Source: an uncultured Chlorobiaceae bacterium
Lineage (GTDB): Bacteria > Bacteroidota > Chlorobiia > Chlorobiales > Chlorobiaceae
Direction: 5' to 3'
Length of the DNA stretch: 64,000 nucleotides
Assembly: GCA_903895195.1 (NCBI GenBank)
Contig: CAITSZ010000017.1
Coordinates: forward strand, 1-64,000
Shown here one piece after another: positions 11,102 to 24,538 of the stretch. The notes under the pieces were generated by a model. The model ran no database searches. It was given only the letters and a program-made list of their open reading frames with translations, and was not told the DNA's origin. A program made the translations under genes and the position numbers. How positions within the stretch are numbered: the stretch's first letter is position 1; each line of letters opens with the position of its first letter.

Positions 11102-11112
11102 CTTGAGGTCAG

Positions 11113-11194
11113 GGGTAGGTAGCGAAGTGGTTAAACGCAACAGACTGTAAATCTGTCGACTATGTCTTCGGAGGTTCGAATCCTCCCCTACCCA
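11113..11194 (+). tRNA. tRNA-Tyr(GTA)
   Basis: GGGTAGG/CCTACCC acceptor, anticodon GTA in CAGACTGTAAATCTG, long variable arm. Confidence 0.93.
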
Positions 11195-11212
11195 CTGTTT
11201 TTTGCGTGTCAG

Positions 11213-11285
<73 letters not shown>

Positions 11286-11310
11286 CGGGTTTTGGAGGTA
11301 TTGATATGAT

Positions 11311-11383
11311 ACGTCAGTAGCTTAATTGGTAGAGCAGCGGTCTCCAAAACCGCAGGTTGGGGGTTCGATTCCCTCCTGACGTG
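11311..11383 (+). tRNA. tRNA-Trp(CCA)
   Basis: ACGTCAG/CTGACGT acceptor, GCGGT-CTCCAAA-ACCGC anticodon arm. Confidence 0.92.
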
Positions 11384-11428
11384 CATGCAAAATTGGTTTT
11401 TTACTGTATTTATTCGAGGTGTTTATTC

Positions 11429-11620
11429 ATGATTAAATATATCGGCAAAGCAAATCAGTATTACCGCGATGTAATCGGTGAGATGCGAAAGGTTGTCTGG
11501 CCGAGCAGGGAAGAACTCAAGGATTTGACGATTGTTGTGTTGACGGTTTCAGGTATTCTTGCCTTGTTTACGTTTCTTGTCGACTGGGTCATAAATTTCG
11601 TTATGGGAAAGTTATTGTAA
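11429..11620 (+). CDS. secE: Preprotein translocase subunit SecE
   Basis: EMRKVVWPSREELKDLTIVVL plus one TM helix, directly before nusG; internal ATG preferred over the ORF start at 11357, which overlaps tRNA-Trp. Confidence 0.93.
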   Translation: MIKYIGKANQYYRDVIGEMRKVVWPSREELKDLTIVVLTVSGILALFTFLVDWVINFVMGKLL

Positions 11621-11643
11621 GAAACAGTGTTAAGGTGATTTGA

Positions 11644-12219
11644 ATGAGCGCTAAGAAAAAAGAAGTTGAAGTTCAGGGTGTTCCGGTTGCGCGCTGGTAT
11701 GCACTCAGGATTTATTCGGGTCATGAGCGCAAGGTTAAAGAGTCGATTGAGGCTGATGTTTTGCGTTGTGGTCTGGGTGACAAGATATTGCAGATCTATG
11801 TTCCTTATGAACGTTTTGTAGAGGTTAAAAACGGCAAAAAGAGAAGTTTAACCAAGAATGCATTTCCTGGTTATGTACTCATTGAAGCTGTGCTTGACAA
11901 GCAGACAAGGAATCTTATCCTTGATATTCCTTCTGTCATGGGTTTTCTTGGTGTCGATGATGTCCCTACCCCGTTGAGGCCTGATGAGGTTGAAAAGATT
12001 CTGGAGCCAGAAAGCTCGATAGAGCATCGCTCTGTAGTTGAGTCGCCGTTCAAGATCGGTGATTCGGTTAAGGTGATAGATGGACCTTTCAGTTCGTTGA
12101 CAGGCGTTGTTCATGAGGTTTCCACTGAAAGAATGAAGGTTAAGGTTATGATAAGCTTTTTTGGTCGCAGTACGCCGACAGAGCTTGATTTTTCACAGGT
12201 TAAGTCAGTTTCCCAATAA
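11644..12219 (+). CDS. nusG: Transcription termination/antitermination protein NusG
   Basis: ARWYALRIYSGHERKV, FPGYVLIE, KOW region FKIGDSVKVIDGPFSSLTG. Confidence 0.96.
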   Translation: MSAKKKEVEVQGVPVARWYALRIYSGHERKVKESIEADVLRCGLGDKILQIYVPYERFVEVKNGKKRSLTKNAFPGYVLIEAVLDKQTRNLILDIPSVMGFLGVDDVPTPLRPDEVEKILEPESSIEHRSVVESPFKIGDSVKVIDGPFSSLTGVVHEVSTERMKVKVMISFFGRSTPTELDFSQVKSVSQ

Positions 12220-12261
12220 TTAGGGCTTAAGTAATTTTAAGCTTCTGAATAGAAATAGATT

Positions 12262-12687
12262 ATGGCAAAAAAGGTAATCGGTTTTATCAAGCTTCAGATC
12301 CCAGCTGGTGCAGCAAACCCTGCTCCTCCTGTAGGTCCAGCTCTTGGTCAGAAAGGTGTGAATATCATGGAGTTTTGCAAGCAGTTCAATGCAAAAACCC
12401 AGTCTGAATCAGGAATGATTATTCCGGTAGTCATTACGGTATTCTCTGACAAGTCGTTCACGTTTATTACCAAAACTCCTCCTGCGGCAGTTCTTCTTCT
12501 TAAGGAGGCCAGCTTGAAGAAGGGTTCAGGTGAGCCTAACCGTAATAAGGTCGGTTCGGTCAGTCGCGAGCAGGTCCGCAGAATAGCTGAACTCAAAATG
12601 CCCGATCTCAATGCTGTTGATATCAACGGTGCAGAAGAGATGATAATGGGTACAGCAAGAAGCATGGGGATTTTAATTCAGGATTGA
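12262..12687 (+). CDS. rplK: 50S ribosomal protein L11
   Basis: [36 protein letters not shown]. Confidence 0.98.
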   Translation: MAKKVIGFIKLQIPAGAANPAPPVGPALGQKGVNIMEFCKQFNAKTQSESGMIIPVVITVFSDKSFTFITKTPPAAVLLLKEASLKKGSGEPNRNKVGSVSREQVRRIAELKMPDLNAVDINGAEEMIMGTARSMGILIQD

Positions 12688-12763
12688 TTGTCTGTTTTTA
12701 ATGATTAAGGCTGTGGGAGGCCATTAAAGGCCGATTTTTTAACCACTTATACAAGAGTAAACA

Positions 12764-13453
12764 ATGGCTGGGAAAAAATACAAAAATGCTGCGCTGAAGG
12801 TCGATCGTTTTCATGAATACGATCTGGTTGATGCAGTTGAGAAGGTAAAGGAAATTACTGAGGCTAAATTTGATGCAACGGTTGATATCGCCGTCAAGCT
12901 TGGGGTTGATCCCCGGCATGCTGATCAGGTTGTCCGTGGAACGGTCATGCTCCCGCATGGTACCGGTAAAACTGTTTCTGTTCTGGTAGTCTGCAAAGAG
13001 GCTAAGGCTGAAGAGGCCAGAGAGGCCGGTGCGGATCTTGTTGGCTTTGAGGAGTACATCGAAAAAATCCAGGAAGGATGGACAGGTGTCGACGTTATCA
13101 TAGCAACTCCCGATGTCATGGGTCAGCTGGGTAAAGTTGCCAAGATTCTCGGACCACGCGGTTTGATGCCGAATCCTAAATCAGGAACGGTTACTATGGA
13201 TGTGGCAAAAGCTGTAAAGGAAGTCAAAGCCGGTAAAATTGAGTTCAGGGTTGATAAAGCTGGAAATGTTCATGCTCCTGTCGGTAAGGTTTCGTTTCAG
13301 CCTGAACAGCTGGTTGCCAATATCGGAAGCTTTCTTAAAGAGGTTGTTCGTTTAAAGCCATCAGCAGCAAAAGGTCAGTATGTGCAGGGAATCGCGCTTT
13401 CAAGCACTATGTCCCCGAGCGTGAAGGTTAAAATGGAAAAATTTGTCGCCTAA
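12764..13453 (+). CDS. rplA: 50S ribosomal protein L1
   Basis: [29 protein letters not shown]. Confidence 0.98.
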   Translation: MAGKKYKNAALKVDRFHEYDLVDAVEKVKEITEAKFDATVDIAVKLGVDPRHADQVVRGTVMLPHGTGKTVSVLVVCKEAKAEEAREAGADLVGFEEYIEKIQEGWTGVDVIIATPDVMGQLGKVAKILGPRGLMPNPKSGTVTMDVAKAVKEVKAGKIEFRVDKAGNVHAPVGKVSFQPEQLVANIGSFLKEVVRLKPSAAKGQYVQGIALSSTMSPSVKVKMEKFVA

Positions 13454-13470
13454 TAAAAACGGTTTATACG

Positions 13471-13989
13471 ATGAAGCGAGATACAAAAGAGCAGATAGTT
13501 CAGGAAGTTGCTGAGCAGATCAATAAATCACAGGGTATATATCTTACCGAATTTCAGGGGTTGAATGTCGCTAAAATGGCAGAGCTTCGCCGGGAGTTCA
13601 GGAATGCAGGTGTAGAGTATCGTGTTGTAAAAAACACGCTCATAAAAAAAGCTCTGAAAGAACTTGGAGTTGCTGACAAGCTTGCTCCCGGCCTTACTGG
13701 CACCACTGCAGTGGCTTTCGGAGTTGATGATCCGATAGCTCCTGCCAAGGTTATCAAAAAGTTCAGCAAAACCAATGAAGCGCTTAAGTTTAAAATGGCG
13801 TCAATTGACGGTATTGTTTTTGGCGCTGATTCACTTTCGCTACTTTCCGAAATGCTCACCAAGACCGAAAATGTCGGGCGTGCAGCAGGATTGATCAACG
13901 GTGTTGTCAGTTCTGTTCCAATGGTGATTAATGCTGTTACGAGAAATCTTGTCTATGCTCTTGATCAGGTAGCGAGACAAAAAAAGTAA
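13471..13989 (+). CDS. rplJ: 50S ribosomal protein L10
   Basis: LTEFQGLNVAKMAELRREFRNAGVEYRVVKNTL; operon position. Confidence 0.96.
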   Translation: MKRDTKEQIVQEVAEQINKSQGIYLTEFQGLNVAKMAELRREFRNAGVEYRVVKNTLIKKALKELGVADKLAPGLTGTTAVAFGVDDPIAPAKVIKKFSKTNEALKFKMASIDGIVFGADSLSLLSEMLTKTENVGRAAGLINGVVSSVPMVINAVTRNLVYALDQVARQKK

Positions 13990-14058
13990 GCAATACAAAT
14001 CTATTACGCACTCAACAAATTATTTTAATTGTAAATTATTAAACAAGAGAGGGGAATA

Positions 14059-14433
14059 ATGTCTATCGAAACACTTGTAGAGCAGATTGGTAAGTTGACT
14101 CTTACAGAGGCTTCTGAATTAGTGAAGGCTCTTGAAGAGAAGTTTGGTGTCAGTGCTGCTCCTGTTGCAGTCGCTGGCGTTGCTGCAGCACCTGCTGGCG
14201 AAGTTGTAGTTCAGGAAGAGCAGACAGAGTTTGATGTTGTACTGACTGCAGCAGGCGAAAGTAAAATCAACGTAATCAAGGCTGTTCGTAGTATTACCGG
14301 TCTTGGTTTGAAAGAAGCCAAGGATCTTGTTGATGGAGCGCCTAAAACAGTTAAAGAAGCTGTGACCAAGGATGAGGCAGAAAAGATTGCCAAAGAGTTG
14401 AAAGATGCGGGCGCATCTGTTGAGTTGAAGTGA
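14059..14433 (+). CDS. rplL: 50S ribosomal protein L7/L12
   Basis: [45 protein letters not shown]. Confidence 0.98.
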   Translation: MSIETLVEQIGKLTLTEASELVKALEEKFGVSAAPVAVAGVAAAPAGEVVVQEEQTEFDVVLTAAGESKINVIKAVRSITGLGLKEAKDLVDGAPKTVKEAVTKDEAEKIAKELKDAGASVELK

Positions 14434-14460
14434 TCTTTGAAAAGAGTCATTACTATAGCA

Positions 14461-14490
14461 AGCTCCGTTTCAATATGAGACGGAGCTTTG
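14461..14490 (+). terminator. Attenuator-like hairpin between rplL and rpoB
   Basis: agctccgtttc aatat gagacggagct, short tttg tail. Confidence 0.6.
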
Positions 14491-14636
14491 TCTGTTTGTG
14501 TAAGTGCAGTATTGATGATAGTTCCTGTGATGATACGATTAAGGTTCAGTAGGACCTTTTAGTTGTCCAGCAAGGTTTCTGAGGAGATTTGCAACGACTT
14601 AATCTGTAAGTAATTCATGCAATTGATAAAAGCGAG

Positions 14637-17600
14637 GTGCATGTGAAAGTGGCTGATGCAACAACACCGTGTATTGACTTTTCGAAAATCAAGAGTGTTA
14701 TAGAAGCTCCCGACTTATTAAAAGTTCAGTTAGATTCATTTCATAATTTTATACAGGATAGCGTACCTCTTTCCAAGAGAAAGGACCAGGGTCTGGAACG
14801 GGTTCTACGCGGCGCATTCCCTATTACTGACACAAGGGGCCTGTATCTGCTTGAGTACATCACTTATAGCTTTGATAAACCGAAATATACCGTTGAAGAC
14901 TGTATTGAGCGTGGACTGACCTATGATGTTTCCCTAAAAGTCAAGCTCAAGCTTTCATACAAGGATGAGGCGGATGAGACCGACTGGAAGGAGACCATAC
15001 AGCAGGAGGTCTATTTAGGCCGGATTCCGTATATGACGGAGCGCGGTACTTTTATTGTCAACGGGGCTGAAAGGGTTGTGGTTGCCCAACTTCATCGCTC
15101 TCCCGGCGTTGTATTCAGTGAAGCCATACATCCGAATGGCAAAAAAATGTATTCGGCCAAGATCGTTCCGACCAGAGGATCATGGATTGAGTTTCAGACT
15201 GATATCAATAATCAGATTTTTGTCTATATCGATCAGAAAAAGAACTTTCTGGTCAGTGCTCTTCTTCGTGCGATAGGATTTGCAAGAGATGAGGATATTC
15301 TCGGTTTGTTTGATCTCGTTGAAGAGGTTTCGCTGAAATCAACCAAAAAGGATCAGCTTATCGGACAGTATCTTGCCTCAGATATTGTGGATATGCAGAC
15401 CGGTGAGGTGGTCAGTGCAAGAACGGCTATTACTGAAGATATCTTTGAGCAGATTCTTGCCGCCGGCTATAAGAGTGTGAAGGTAATGAAGACATACTCC
15501 GGCAGCGACAAAGGGCCTGACAAATCTATCATCATCAATACTATTCTTAATGATAACTCAGCTACTGAAGAAGAAGCTCTTGAGATCGTCTATGAAGAGT
15601 TGAGAGCCAATGAAGCTCCAGATATAGATGCTGCCAGAAGTTTTCTTGAGAGAACATTTTTCAATCAGAAAAAATACGATCTCGGTGAAGTCGGCCGTTA
15701 CAGAATTCAGAAGAAACTTGGTAAAGAGTTCGATGATCTGAAAGAATATCTTTCCGGAAAGCCCGAACTCAAACAGCTTTCTGATACCATATACGACAAA
15801 ATTCTCCAGACAATACAGTCCTTTTCCGATGAGCCTGCCGGAGAGGATATTCTTGTTTTGACTCATTACGATATTATATCGGTCATTTATTATCTCATCA
15901 AGCTTGTTAACGGCCTCGCTGAGGTTGATGATGTCGATCACCTGGCTAACCGTCGAGTTCGTTCTGTAGGCGAACAGCTTGCCGCCCAGTTTGTTATAGG
16001 TCTGGCGAGGATGGGCAAAAATGTCCGTGAAAAGCTCAACTCCAGGGACTCTGATAAAATTGCACCAGCTGATCTTATCAATGCTCGTACTGTATCGAGT
16101 GTTGTATCGAGCTTCTTTGCTACGAGCCAGCTTTCGCAGTTTATGGATCAGACCAATCCACTTGCTGAAATGACCAACAAGAGAAGGGTCTCCGCTCTTG
16201 GACCTGGTGGTCTAACCAGGGAACGTGCAGGTTTTGAGGTTCGCGACGTTCACTATACTCACTATGGCAGGCTTTGCCCTATCGAAACTCCTGAGGGTCC
16301 AAACATAGGTCTGATTTCGTCCTTGTCTGTTTATGCTGAAATAAATGATAAAGGCTTTATCCAGACTCCTTACAGGGTCGTTGATAAAGGTCAGGTTACT
16401 GATACGGTTCTGATGCTTTCAGCTGAAGATGAAGAAAACAAGATTACCGTACCGGTCAGTGTTCCTCTTGATGAGAACAATAGAATTGCTGTTGAGACTG
16501 TACAGGCGAGGACCAAGGGTGACTACCCGGTTGTCGCAGCAGAGGACGTTAACTTTATGGACGTCTCTCCTGTTCAGATTGTCAGTGCAGCTGCAGCTTT
16601 GATTCCTTTCCTTGAGCATGATGATGGAAACCGTGCTCTTATGGGCGCCAACATGCAGCGACAGGCAGTACCTCTCCTGACCTCTGAAGCTCCAGTGGTT
16701 GGAACCGGTATGGAAGCCAAAGTTGCCAGGGATTCCCGCTCAGTCATTATTGCTGAAGGCCCGGGTGTTATTGAAGATGTAACCGCAGAATATATCCAGG
16801 TTCGGTATGATCTCGATCCTGATAATAATGTTCTGTCGATGCTTGATCCTGACGAAGGCCTTAAAACCTATAAGCTTATCAAGTTCAAGCGATCCAACCA
16901 GGATACCTGTATTTCACAGAAGCCACTGGTTCATATCGGTCAGCGAGTTGAAAAAGGATTAATTCTTTCCGATAGCTCATCGACCGATAACGGTGAACTT
17001 GCATTAGGAAAAAATGTTCTGGTAGCCTTCATGCCATGGCGAGGCTATAACTTTGAAGATGCTATCATTCTCAGCGAACGGCTTGTTTATGACGATGTTT
17101 TTACCTCGATTCATATCCATGAATTTGAGGCAAATGTTCGCGATACCAAGCGTGGCGAAGAGCAGTTTACCCGTGACATATATAATGTCAGTGATGAAGC
17201 TCTCAGAAACCTTGATGAAAACGGTATCGTACGGAACGGTGCGGAAGTCAAGGAGAGGGATATCCTGGTTGGTAAAATAACTCCGAAAGGTGAGAGCGAT
17301 CCTACTCCTGAAGAAAAGCTGCTGAGAGCCATCTTCGGTGATAAATCAAGCGATGTCAAGGACGCATCAATGCATGTTCCTGCCGGAATGAAAGGTATTG
17401 TCATCAAGACAAAACTGTTTAGTCGCAAGAAAAAGGTCGGCATGGACTCCAAAGAGAAGCTTGAGGTTGTTGACAAAAAGTATGATTATAAAGAGTTTGA
17501 TGTCAGAAAGCGTTTTTCCGAATGGATGAAACAGCTTCTGGATGGAAAAACATCGACTGGCGTTTATAGTGATAAAGGCAAACAGCTTGTAACAGAGGGC

Positions 17601-18548
17601 ACATTGTATGACGCAGCTGTTCTTGCCAAATTCAGTGCAATGCCATTCCTTGAGTCCATTGATTTTTCAAAAGGCCTGACAGACTCTTCCAAGGTGAATG
17701 ATAATGTCATCCGTCTCGTCAAGGAGTTCCGCTTCAAGCTTAAAGATCTTTCAGATGAGAGGGAAAACGAAAAGTACAAGATCAATGTGGGCGATGAACT
17801 TCCTCCTGGTATAGAGGAACTTGCCAAAGTCTATATTGCTCAGAAAAGGAAAATTCAGGTTGGCGATAAGATGGCGGGCCGTCACGGAAACAAGGGTGTG
17901 GTAGGCAAGATTCTTCCTGTTGAGGATATGCCGTTTATGGCAGATGGCACTTCGGTTGATATTGTTCTTAATCCGCTTGGCGTACCAAGCCGAATGAATA
18001 TCGGTCAGCTTTATGAGACATCACTTGGCTGGGCAGCTAAAAAACTCGGAGTGAAGTTTAAAACTCCTATTTTTAATGGCGCCACCTACCAGGAAGTGCA
18101 GAAAGAACTTGAACGGGCCGGTCTTCCGACACACGGCAAGGTCAGTCTCTTTGACGGACGTACAGGTGAGCGTTTTGATGACGAAGTTACCATTGGCTAT
18201 ATCTATATGCTCAAGCTGGGCCATCTTGTCGATGACAAGATACATGCCCGTTCTACAGGACCTTACTCTCTCATCACGCAGCAGCCTCTTGGTGGCAAAG
18301 CCCAGTTTGGCGGTCAGAGATTTGGTGAAATGGAAGTATGGGCGCTCGAGGCTTATGGCGCAGCCAATATTCTTCGGGAAATGCTTACGGTTAAATCCGA
18401 TGATGTTATAGGCCGGAATAAAACCTATGAGGCAATTGTTAAAGGCCAGAACCTGCCGGAGCCGGGTATACCAGAATCCTTCAATGTCCTTATAAGGGAG
18501 TTGCAGGGGCTTGGACTTGAGATTCGTATTGACGACAGGGTTCCTTAG
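14637..18548 (+). CDS. rpoB: DNA-directed RNA polymerase subunit beta
   Basis: 1303 aa; [50 protein letters not shown] start. Confidence 0.98.
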   Translation: MHVKVADATTPCIDFSKIKSVIEAPDLLKVQLDSFHNFIQDSVPLSKRKDQGLERVLRGAFPITDTRGLYLLEYITYSFDKPKYTVEDCIERGLTYDVSLKVKLKLSYKDEADETDWKETIQQEVYLGRIPYMTERGTFIVNGAERVVVAQLHRSPGVVFSEAIHPNGKKMYSAKIVPTRGSWIEFQTDINNQIFVYIDQKKNFLVSALLRAIGFARDEDILGLFDLVEEVSLKSTKKDQLIGQYLASDIVDMQTGEVVSARTAITEDIFEQILAAGYKSVKVMKTYSGSDKGPDKSIIINTILNDNSATEEEALEIVYEELRANEAPDIDAARSFLERTFFNQKKYDLGEVGRYRIQKKLGKEFDDLKEYLSGKPELKQLSDTIYDKILQTIQSFSDEPAGEDILVLTHYDIISVIYYLIKLVNGLAEVDDVDHLANRRVRSVGEQLAAQFVIGLARMGKNVREKLNSRDSDKIAPADLINARTVSSVVSSFFATSQLSQFMDQTNPLAEMTNKRRVSALGPGGLTRERAGFEVRDVHYTHYGRLCPIETPEGPNIGLISSLSVYAEINDKGFIQTPYRVVDKGQVTDTVLMLSAEDEENKITVPVSVPLDENNRIAVETVQARTKGDYPVVAAEDVNFMDVSPVQIVSAAAALIPFLEHDDGNRALMGANMQRQAVPLLTSEAPVVGTGMEAKVARDSRSVIIAEGPGVIEDVTAEYIQVRYDLDPDNNVLSMLDPDEGLKTYKLIKFKRSNQDTCISQKPLVHIGQRVEKGLILSDSSSTDNGELALGKNVLVAFMPWRGYNFEDAIILSERLVYDDVFTSIHIHEFEANVRDTKRGEEQFTRDIYNVSDEALRNLDENGIVRNGAEVKERDILVGKITPKGESDPTPEEKLLRAIFGDKSSDVKDASMHVPAGMKGIVIKTKLFSRKKKVGMDSKEKLEVVDKKYDYKEFDVRKRFSEWMKQLLDGKTSTGVYSDKGKQLVTEGTLYDAAVLAKFSAMPFLESIDFSKGLTDSSKVNDNVIRLVKEFRFKLKDLSDERENEKYKINVGDELPPGIEELAKVYIAQKRKIQVGDKMAGRHGNKGVVGKILPVEDMPFMADGTSVDIVLNPLGVPSRMNIGQLYETSLGWAAKKLGVKFKTPIFNGATYQEVQKELERAGLPTHGKVSLFDGRTGERFDDEVTIGYIYMLKLGHLVDDKIHARSTGPYSLITQQPLGGKAQFGGQRFGEMEVWALEAYGAANILREMLTVKSDDVIGRNKTYEAIVKGQNLPEPGIPESFNVLIRELQGLGLEIRIDDRVP

Positions 18549-18610
18549 TAATGTGTTAATTCGCGGGACATCATTAACGGACATTCAACAGAGTCGTTTA
18601 ACAAGAGGAA

Positions 18611-21600
18611 TTGACTATGATTTTTTCACAGGGAGCTTCGCCTTTGAAAGGCGATTTTTCAAGGATAAAGTTCAGTATTGCATCACCTGAGAGCATTCTT
18701 GCTCATTCGAGGGGAGAGGTACTGAAACCTGAAACAATAAATTACCGTACTTTCAAGCCTGAACGTGACGGCTTGATGTGCGAAAAGATATTCGGTCCAA
18801 CAAAGGACTGGGAGTGTTACTGCGGCAAATATAAGCGCGTACGCTATAAAGGGATTATCTGCGATCGATGCGGTGTTGAGGTTACGACCAAAAGTGTAAG
18901 ACGCGAGCGTATGGGGCATATATCCCTTGCAGTTCCTGTCGTGCATACATGGTTTTTCCGCTCAGTTCCCAGCAAGATCGGAGCATTACTTGACCTTTCC
19001 ACCAAGGAGCTCGAAAGGATCATCTATTATGAAGTCTATGTTGTCATCAATCCCGGAGAACCTGGAGAGAAACAGGGTATCAAGAAGCTTGACCGTCTGA
19101 CAGAAGAGCAGTATTTCCAGATTATTACCGAGTTTGAGGATAATCAGGATCTCGAAGATTCAGATCCGGACAAGTTTGTTGCTAAAATGGGTGGAGAGGC
19201 TATTCATATGCTTCTTAAGAACATCGATCTTGATTCATCAGCCATACATCTCCGTAAAGTTCTTAAGGAGAGTAATTCCGAACAGAAAAGAGCTGATGCA
19301 CTTAAAAGACTCAAGGTTGTCGAAGCGTTCAGAAAAAGCTATGAACCACATAAAAAAACCCGCAAAAAGCCTCTAGGACTGTTTCCTGAGGATGAGCTCC
19401 CGGAGCCTTATGTTTATGAAGGCAATAAGCCGGAGTATATGGTGATGGAGGTTGTTCCGGTTATTCCTCCGGAGCTTCGTCCACTTGTTCCGCTTGAAGG
19501 CGGCAGGTTTGCCACATCAGATCTTAACGATCTCTATCGCAGAGTTATCATCCGTAACAACCGCCTGAAAAAACTCATCGATATCCGTGCCCCTGAGGTT
19601 ATTCTCCGTAACGAAAAGAGAATGCTGCAGGAAGCTGTGGACGCTTTGTTCGACAATTCCCGCAAGGCCAACGCGGTTAAAACCGGCGAATCCAACAGGC
19701 CTTTGAAATCGCTTTCAGATTCACTCAAAGGTAAGCAGGGACGTTTTCGTCAGAACCTTCTTGGTAAGAGGGTTGACTATTCTGGTCGTTCCGTTATCGT
19801 TGTCGGACCGGAATTGAAGCTGCATGAGTGCGGTCTGCCAAAAAGCATGGCTATTGAGCTGTTTCAGCCATTTGTGATCCGCCGTCTCGTTGATCGTGGT
19901 ATTGCCAAATCGGTAAAATCAGCAAAAAAACTTATTGACAAAAAAGATCCAATAGTCTGGGATGTGCTTGAGAAAGTCATAGATGGAAGACCGGTTATGC
20001 TCAACAGGGCTCCTACTCTTCACCGTCTGGGAATTCAGGCTTTCCAGCCGGTACTGATAGAGGGCAAGGCGATTCAGATTCATCCACTGGTTTGTACTGC
20101 GTTTAACGCCGACTTTGACGGTGACCAGATGGCTGTTCATATTCCTCTGTCGCAGGAGGCGCAGCTTGAAGCGTCATTGCTTATGCTTTCCTCTCATAAT
20201 CTTATTCTGCCTCAGTCAGGTAAGCCAGTAACCGTTCCTTCACAGGACATGGTACTGGGTATGTATTTTCTGACCAAGTCACGTGTTGGTGATGTTGGTG
20301 AAGGTCTGATATTCTACAGCCCTGAAGATGTTCTCATCGCTTTCAATGAACAGCGTGTAGGGCTTCATGCGCAGATATTTGTCCAGTATTCCGGGCAGGT
20401 CGATCAGAAATTTGATCCGCTCCGGGTTCTTGATACAATTGTAGAGCCTAATTCTGAAAAGTCAATCTGGCTTAAAGCGCAGATACAAAAGAATAAAATA
20501 GTGCTTACAACGGTTGGCCGGGTCATTTTTAACCAGAATGTACCAGCCGAGATTGGTTTTATCAATCGTGTTATTGACAAGAAGGTTGCCAAGGAGCTTA
20601 TCGGTCGACTCAGCAGTGATGTTGGAAATGTTGAAACCGCCAAATTCCTTGATAATATCAAGGAGGTCGGTTTCCACTATGCTATGAAAGGGGGACTTTC
20701 TGTCGGCCTTTCTGATGCGATTGTCCCTGAAACCAAGGTCAAGCATATTAAAAACGCCCAACGTGAGAGTACAAAAGTTGTTAAAGAGTACAATCGCGGG
20801 ACGCTCACAGATAATGAGCGGTATAATCAGATTGTTGACGTCTGGCAGAAAACATCAAATATTGTTGCTGAAGAGTCATATCAGAAGTTGAAAAAAGACC
20901 GTGACGGCTTTAATCCTCTTTATATGATGCTTGATTCCGGAGCCCGTGGTTCCAGAGAGCAGGTTCGTCAGCTTACAGGTATGCGAGGTCTTATTGCCCG
21001 TCCTCAGAAGTCCATGTCGGGACAGCCGGGTGAAATTATTGAAAACCCGATTATATCGAATCTTAAAGAGGGACTAACCGTTCTTGAGTATTTTATTTCA
21101 ACACACGGTGCTCGTAAAGGTCTGTCCGATACATCACTGAAAACAGCTGATGCGGGTTACTTGACAAGACGACTCCACGACGTTGCTCAGGATGTCATTG
21201 TGACCATTGATGACTGCGGAACAACTCGTGGTCTTTATGTTCATCGCAACATTGAGGAAGAGACAAGCGGTCAAATCAAGTTCCGTGAGAAAATCAAGGG
21301 ACGTGTTGCTGCCCGCGACATTTATGATACCCTGAATAACAAGGTGATTGTAAGCTCCGGTGAAATCATTACAGAAGAACTTGCAGAACTCATTCAGGAG
21401 ACTCCAGGTGTTGAAGAGGCTGAGATCCGCTCTGTTTTGACCTGCGAATCGAAAATCGGTATTTGTTCAAAATGTTATGGAACAAATCTCTCGGTACACG
21501 AACTCGTGGAAATCGGTGAAGCTGTTGGTGTTATTGCTGCACAGTCGATTGGTGAGCCTGGAACGCAGCTTACGCTTCGTACATTCCACCAGGGTGGTAC

Positions 21601-23113
21601 CGCTCAGGGCGGTATTACTGAAACCGAGACCAAGGCATTCTATGATGGCCAGATCCAGTTCGAGGATATCAAAACCGTTGACCATACCGCTATAAACGAG
21701 GATGGGGTCGAAGAATTCCGGGTTATTGTTATCCAGAAAAATGGAAAAATCAATATTGCTGATCCCGATTCCGGTAAGATTCTTAAGCGTTATATTGTTC
21801 CGCACGGTGCGCACCTTAACTGCAAACATGGTGATCTTATCAAAAAAGATCAGATGATGTTCAGCAGTGAACCGAACAGCACACAGATTATAGCAGAACT
21901 GCCAGGTTTCATCAAGTTTGCTGACATCGAAAAAGGCGTTACATACAAGGAAGAGGTTGATCCTCAGACAGGGTTCTCCCAGCATACCATTATCAATTGG
22001 CGCTCAAAGCTTAGAGCTACCGAAACAAGAGAGCCAAGGCTGATCCTTATTGATGGAAATGGTGAAGTTAAAAAAACCTATCCAGTCCCGATCAAGACCA
22101 ATCTCTATGTTGAAGATGGTCAGAAGGTAACTCCTGGCGATATCATTGCCAAGGTGCCGAGAAATCTTGACCGTGTCGGCGGCGATATTACCGCCGGTCT
22201 TCCAAAGGTTACCGAGCTCTTTGAAGCCCGAATTCCTTCAGATCCAGCAATTGTTACTGAAATTGATGGTTATGTCAGTTTTGGTTCACAGCGCAGAAGC
22301 AGCAAAGAGATCAAGGTTAAAAATGATTTTGGCGAAGAAAAGGTTTATTACGTTCAGGTTGGAAAGCATGTCCTTGCCAATGAGGGTGATGAAGTTAAGG
22401 CTGGAGATGCTTTGACTGATGGTGCCATATCGCCTCAAGATATCCTGCGTATTCAGGGTCCGAATGCTGTGCAGCAGTATCTCGTCAATGAAATCCAGAA
22501 AGTTTACCAGATCAATGCCGGTGTCGAGATCAACGACAAGCATCTTGAGGTCATAGTTCGCCAGATGCTTCAGAAAGTCCGTATCGAAGAATCAGGCGAC
22601 ACCAACCTCCTGCCAGGTGATCTTATCGATCGGAGTGCATTTGTTGAGGCTAACAATGGTATTTCTGAAAAGGTGCGTATTACAGAGAAGGGGGATGCTC
22701 CTGCAAGAATTCAGGACAGTCAGCTTCACAAATTGCGCGATATTACCAAGCTGAATCGTGAGCTTCGCAAGAACACCAAAAATATGATTGCTTTCGAGCC
22801 AGCCCTGCAGGCAACCTCTCATCCTGTGCTCCTTGGCATTACAAGTGCTGCTCTTCAGACAGAGAGTGTTATATCTGCTGCATCCTTCCAGGAAACAACC
22901 AAGGTTCTTACTGATGCAGCTGTTGCAGGAAAGGTTGATTATCTTGCCGGTTTGAAAGAAAATGTGATTGTTGGAAAACTTATTCCAGCAGGAACCGGTC
23001 TCAAGAGATATAAGACAATCAAACTGACTGGTGAAGGACAGGACTCTTCAGTTGATAGTGAGAGCAAGATTGAAGATGCTCCGACAAGAGAGGGCTTTGC
23101 CAACGAACGTTAG
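18611..23113 (+). CDS. rpoC: DNA-directed RNA polymerase subunit beta'
   Basis: 1500 aa; [12 protein letters not shown] catalytic motif, zinc site [20 protein letters not shown]. Confidence 0.99.
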   Translation: MTMIFSQGASPLKGDFSRIKFSIASPESILAHSRGEVLKPETINYRTFKPERDGLMCEKIFGPTKDWECYCGKYKRVRYKGIICDRCGVEVTTKSVRRERMGHISLAVPVVHTWFFRSVPSKIGALLDLSTKELERIIYYEVYVVINPGEPGEKQGIKKLDRLTEEQYFQIITEFEDNQDLEDSDPDKFVAKMGGEAIHMLLKNIDLDSSAIHLRKVLKESNSEQKRADALKRLKVVEAFRKSYEPHKKTRKKPLGLFPEDELPEPYVYEGNKPEYMVMEVVPVIPPELRPLVPLEGGRFATSDLNDLYRRVIIRNNRLKKLIDIRAPEVILRNEKRMLQEAVDALFDNSRKANAVKTGESNRPLKSLSDSLKGKQGRFRQNLLGKRVDYSGRSVIVVGPELKLHECGLPKSMAIELFQPFVIRRLVDRGIAKSVKSAKKLIDKKDPIVWDVLEKVIDGRPVMLNRAPTLHRLGIQAFQPVLIEGKAIQIHPLVCTAFNADFDGDQMAVHIPLSQEAQLEASLLMLSSHNLILPQSGKPVTVPSQDMVLGMYFLTKSRVGDVGEGLIFYSPEDVLIAFNEQRVGLHAQIFVQYSGQVDQKFDPLRVLDTIVEPNSEKSIWLKAQIQKNKIVLTTVGRVIFNQNVPAEIGFINRVIDKKVAKELIGRLSSDVGNVETAKFLDNIKEVGFHYAMKGGLSVGLSDAIVPETKVKHIKNAQRESTKVVKEYNRGTLTDNERYNQIVDVWQKTSNIVAEESYQKLKKDRDGFNPLYMMLDSGARGSREQVRQLTGMRGLIARPQKSMSGQPGEIIENPIISNLKEGLTVLEYFISTHGARKGLSDTSLKTADAGYLTRRLHDVAQDVIVTIDDCGTTRGLYVHRNIEEETSGQIKFREKIKGRVAARDIYDTLNNKVIVSSGEIITEELAELIQETPGVEEAEIRSVLTCESKIGICSKCYGTNLSVHELVEIGEAVGVIAAQSIGEPGTQLTLRTFHQGGTAQGGITETETKAFYDGQIQFEDIKTVDHTAINEDGVEEFRVIVIQKNGKINIADPDSGKILKRYIVPHGAHLNCKHGDLIKKDQMMFSSEPNSTQIIAELPGFIKFADIEKGVTYKEEVDPQTGFSQHTIINWRSKLRATETREPRLILIDGNGEVKKTYPVPIKTNLYVEDGQKVTPGDIIAKVPRNLDRVGGDITAGLPKVTELFEARIPSDPAIVTEIDGYVSFGSQRRSSKEIKVKNDFGEEKVYYVQVGKHVLANEGDEVKAGDALTDGAISPQDILRIQGPNAVQQYLVNEIQKVYQINAGVEINDKHLEVIVRQMLQKVRIEESGDTNLLPGDLIDRSAFVEANNGISEKVRITEKGDAPARIQDSQLHKLRDITKLNRELRKNTKNMIAFEPALQATSHPVLLGITSAALQTESVISAASFQETTKVLTDAAVAGKVDYLAGLKENVIVGKLIPAGTGLKRYKTIKLTGEGQDSSVDSESKIEDAPTREGFANER

Positions 23114-23139
23114 TCGCGATAACAGGTTCAGATGAGACA

Positions 23140-23175
23140 AAAAAAAAGGGAGATTTTAATCTCCCTTTTTTTTTG
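23140..23175. terminator. Bidirectional terminator between rpoC and accC
   Basis: aaaaaaaaagggagattttaatctcccttttttttt. Confidence 0.88.
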
Positions 23176-23176
23176 T

Positions 23177-24520
23177 TTACTTCTTTTCGAACCTGAAGGA
23201 TTCGAGAAAACTCGTATCAAAATCACCGCTCTGAAAAACAGGAGAGTGCATAACCTGTTTGTGGAAAGGAATTGTAGTTTTTACTCCCACTACGATAAAT
23301 TCATCGAGCGCCCTTGACATCCTTGCGATAGCTTCCTCTCTTGAGTGAGCAGTAACGATAAGCTTGGCAATCATTGAGTCGTAGTTCGAAGGGACAACAT
23401 AGCTTGCGTAGGCATGCGAATCAACCCTGACACCGTGACCACCAGGTGTATGGAAAACCTGAAGCTGTCCTGGAGAAGGACGGAAAGAGTGCTCTGGATC
23501 TTCAGCATTAATCCGGCATTCAATTGAGTGACCTTTTGGAACAAAAGCTCTATCCTTGATTGATTCCCCTGCAGCAATAAGAATCTGTTCCTTAACGAGA
23601 TCTACATCATAGCGTTCTTCAGTAACCGGATGTTCTACCTGAATACGGGTATTCATTTCCATGAAGAAAAAATCCTTGTGCTTGTCGAGCAGAAACTCAA
23701 TGGTTCCAGCACCTTCATAGTTGATTGCCCTTGCAGCAGCTACAGCCGCATCACCCATTTTCTTTCTGAGCGCTTCATCAACGACCGGTGAAGGAGTTTC
23801 TTCAATGAGCTTCTGATGTCGTCTCTGGACAGTACAGTCACGTTCTCCGAGCTGGATTGTGTTTCCATGCTGGTCAGATAAAATCTGGATTTCAACATGG
23901 CGTGGATTTTCGAGATACTTCTCAATATAAACGCCACTGTTGCCGAATGATTGCTCAGCCTCGCTCCGCGCTGTGTTCAGGGCTTTCTCCATTTGGCTAT
24001 CCTCTGTCACTACCCGCATTCCCTTTCCTCCGCCACCAGCAGTTGGCTTGATAATTACGGGGTAACCGGTTCGTTTAGCTGTTTCGATTGCCTGCTGCAG
24101 ATCGGTAACCAGCCCGGGGCTGCCCGGAACGACAGGAACGCCAGCAAATATCATTGTCGATTTTGCCGTGTTTTTGTCGCCCATCTGGTTGATCATTGTG
24201 GCTGTAGGTCCGATAAACTTGATATTTACTGAGGCGCAAACTTCAGCGAAATCAGCGTTTTCTGCAAGAAAACCGTAGCCAGGATGAATCGCATCAGCAT
24301 TCGTTACCTCTGCGGCAGCGATGATACGAGGAATGTTCAGATAACTCTCTCTTGATAAAGCCGGTCCTATACAGACAGCTTCATCGGCGTATTTGACATG
24401 CATTGACTCAGCATCAACTGTCGAATAGACAGCGACAGTACTGATTCCCATTTCGCGGCAGGTCTGCATAATACGCAAGGCAATTTCGCCGCGATTTGCA
24501 ACAAGTATTTTCTTAAACAA
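23177..24520 (-). CDS. accC: Acetyl-CoA carboxylase, biotin carboxylase subunit
   Basis: [45 protein letters not shown]. Confidence 0.97.
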   Translation of the reverse strand: MFKKILVANRGEIALRIMQTCREMGISTVAVYSTVDAESMHVKYADEAVCIGPALSRESYLNIPRIIAAAEVTNADAIHPGYGFLAENADFAEVCASVNIKFIGPTATMINQMGDKNTAKSTMIFAGVPVVPGSPGLVTDLQQAIETAKRTGYPVIIKPTAGGGGKGMRVVTEDSQMEKALNTARSEAEQSFGNSGVYIEKYLENPRHVEIQILSDQHGNTIQLGERDCTVQRRHQKLIEETPSPVVDEALRKKMGDAAVAAARAINYEGAGTIEFLLDKHKDFFFMEMNTRIQVEHPVTEERYDVDLVKEQILIAAGESIKDRAFVPKGHSIECRINAEDPEHSFRPSPGQLQVFHTPGGHGVRVDSHAYASYVVPSNYDSMIAKLIVTAHSREEAIARMSRALDEFIVVGVKTTIPFHKQVMHSPVFQSGDFDTSFLESFRFEKK

Positions 24521-24538
24521 TGTATTTGTGATGAATGT

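Noticed and set aside
18021-18584. 187-aa minus-strand ORF
   Set aside because: It is antisense to the 3' end of rpoB, a codon-bias shadow ORF.
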